From DATGYC01 sp035298385 (GTDB taxonomy: Bacteria; Bacillota; Sulfobacillia; Symbiobacteriales; Symbiobacteriaceae), in the NCBI GenBank assembly GCA_035298385.1, contig DATGYC010000054.1:1-5610 (forward strand): a stretch of 5,610 nt of DNA. The letters are read 5' to 3'. This document shows, piece after piece, positions 5,185 through 5,610 of this stretch; the first letter of the stretch is position 1, and every line of letters begins with the position of its first letter. Under the pieces are notes generated by a model. It saw only the letters and a program-made list of their open reading frames with translations. It was not told the DNA's origin and did no database searches. The position numbers were made by a program, and so were the translations under genes.

Positions 5185-5345
5185 ATGGGCCCTTCGAACG
5201 GGCGCCCCCGGACCCTCGAGGAGGTCGGCGACCTCTTTGGGGTGACGCGCGAGCGTATTCGCCAGATCGAGGCGAAGGCGCTGCGCAGCTCTTTCGATTC
5301 GGCTCCTCTTCCGCCGACTTGCGGTTTCAGCCTGCGAAAAGATGA
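5185..5345 (+). pseudogene. Orphan remnant of a primary sigma factor, region 4
   Basis: From 5188 to 5286 the plus strand encodes about 33 residues that match the end of RpoD/SigA-type sigma factors: GRPRTLEEVG, then FGVTRERIRQIEAKALR, the helix-turn-helix of region 4.2 that reads the -35 box. Everything upstream is missing: an in-frame TAG lies at 5164-5166, there is no Shine-Dalgarno before the ATG at 5185, and regions 2, 3 and most of 4 are absent. After ALR the frame loses similarity. If one base is restored near 5287 the frame continues as KLFRFGS and stops at TGA 5343-5345, just where a hairpin begins. That would make this the 3' end of a sigma gene, truncated at the front and frameshifted near the end. 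The restored frame is inference; the region 4.2 match is plain. The unshifted frame runs on to 5508, antisense to the ABC gene, and is not believable as a protein. Confidence 0.65.
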
Positions 5346-5370
5346 GGACGGGTCATGGCGATCCGTCCTC
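5344..5370 (-). terminator. Terminator between the ABC gene and the sigma remnant, possibly bidirectional
   Basis: The arms GAGGACGG (5344-5351) and CCGTCCTC (5363-5370) are perfect, and three inner pairs (one G-U) can extend the stem. On the minus strand it begins 8 bp after the ABC stop and is followed by ATCTTTTC. On the plus strand the tail is GTTCTTCCTT, so it could also serve the sigma remnant. Confidence 0.75.
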
Positions 5371-5378
5371 GTTCTTCC

Positions 5379-5610
5379 TTATGCACTGACCAACTCAGCA
5401 TCCGGCGCCACGGCAGCCCAGAGCTCCCGCATCGCCGGCGACGTCGCCAGCAACTCATTAAGCGAACCCGCTGCGACCAGTTCGCCCTCCTCAAGCAGGA
5501 GGATCTGATCCGCCCGGGCCAGCGCCGCCCGCCGGTTCGAGACGCAGAGCGCCGTCGCACCCTCGTGGGCGAAGAGTCGGGACCAGAGTTGCGCCTCGGT
5601 CTCGTTATCC
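5379..5610 (-). CDS. ABC transporter ATP-binding protein, C-terminal part (partial)
   Basis: The last 76 residues of a nucleotide-binding domain enter from the right edge and stop at TAA 5379-5381. The visible part begins at the D-loop (DNETEAQLW, the D probably ending the usual SALD). It continues through the H-loop segment ATALCVSNRRAALARADQ, then the strand pair ILLLEEGELVAAGS and the family-typical helix LNELLATSPAMRELW. This layout is that of ABC exporters and related ATPases, whose membrane part, if fused, would be upstream and outside the window. The switch histidine that normally follows VS is Asn25 of this fragment, so this domain may hydrolyse ATP poorly and act as the degenerate half of a heterodimer. 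The gene ends at a clear terminator. Family assignment is secure; the transported substrate is unknown. Confidence 0.88.
   Translation of the reverse strand, partial: DNETEAQLWSRLFAHEGATALCVSNRRAALARADQILLLEEGELVAAGSLNELLATSPAMRELWAAVAPDAELVSA

Noticed and set aside
4430..5245. A 271-residue plus-strand reading frame over the unknown gene and its upstream region
   Set aside because: It lies opposite a better-supported gene, crosses a terminator hairpin, and its sequence is Ser/Ala/Arg-rich shadow-like with no motif.
5346..5508. In-frame continuation of the sigma remnant as a 107-residue protein
   Set aside because: It crosses a terminator and runs antisense through the ABC gene, and its composition shows no resemblance to a sigma factor tail.

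Overview
This window looks like chromosomal DNA from a high-GC bacterium. Coding regions strongly favour G or C at third codon positions, genes start with good Shine-Dalgarno sequences, one sigma-70-type promoter is clear, and several intrinsic-terminator-like hairpins lie between genes. The gene mix and GC-rich style would fit a Thermomicrobia-like Chloroflexota or a similar lineage, but that placement is an impression and nothing in the window proves it.

Layout: (i) 2-160 (+) is the 3' end of an unrecognised gene, followed by a terminator hairpin at 183-206. (ii) 161-427 is non-coding and holds a nested hairpin (216-268) and a second inverted repeat (353-381). (iii) 428-1867 (-) encodes an amidase-signature hydrolase, divergent across 174 bp from (iv) 2042-3250 (+), an acyl-CoA dehydrogenase-fold flavoprotein that lacks the usual catalytic glutamate. 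A terminator follows at 3259-3289. (v) 3303-3555 is an array of 23 units of an 11-bp tandem repeat, between two convergent genes. (vi) 3590-4150 (-) encodes a DinB-like four-helix metal-binding protein with its own promoter at 4212-4240. (vii) 4285-4944 (-) encodes an unrecognised 219-residue protein with a disordered acidic N-terminus and a lysine tail. Its terminator ends only 3 bp before the promoter in (vi). (viii) 4945-5378 contains a strong orphan terminator (5107-5134) and an orphan piece of a primary sigma factor region 4 (5185-5345, +). (ix) 5379-5610 (-) is the C-terminus of an ABC transporter ATPase whose H-loop histidine is replaced by asparagine.

The genes do not form an obvious pathway or operon. 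They look like independently transcribed housekeeping or accessory genes. The most unusual content is non-coding or broken: the 11-bp array, the sigma-factor remnant and the long hairpins. No CRISPR array, transposase, tRNA or rRNA was seen.
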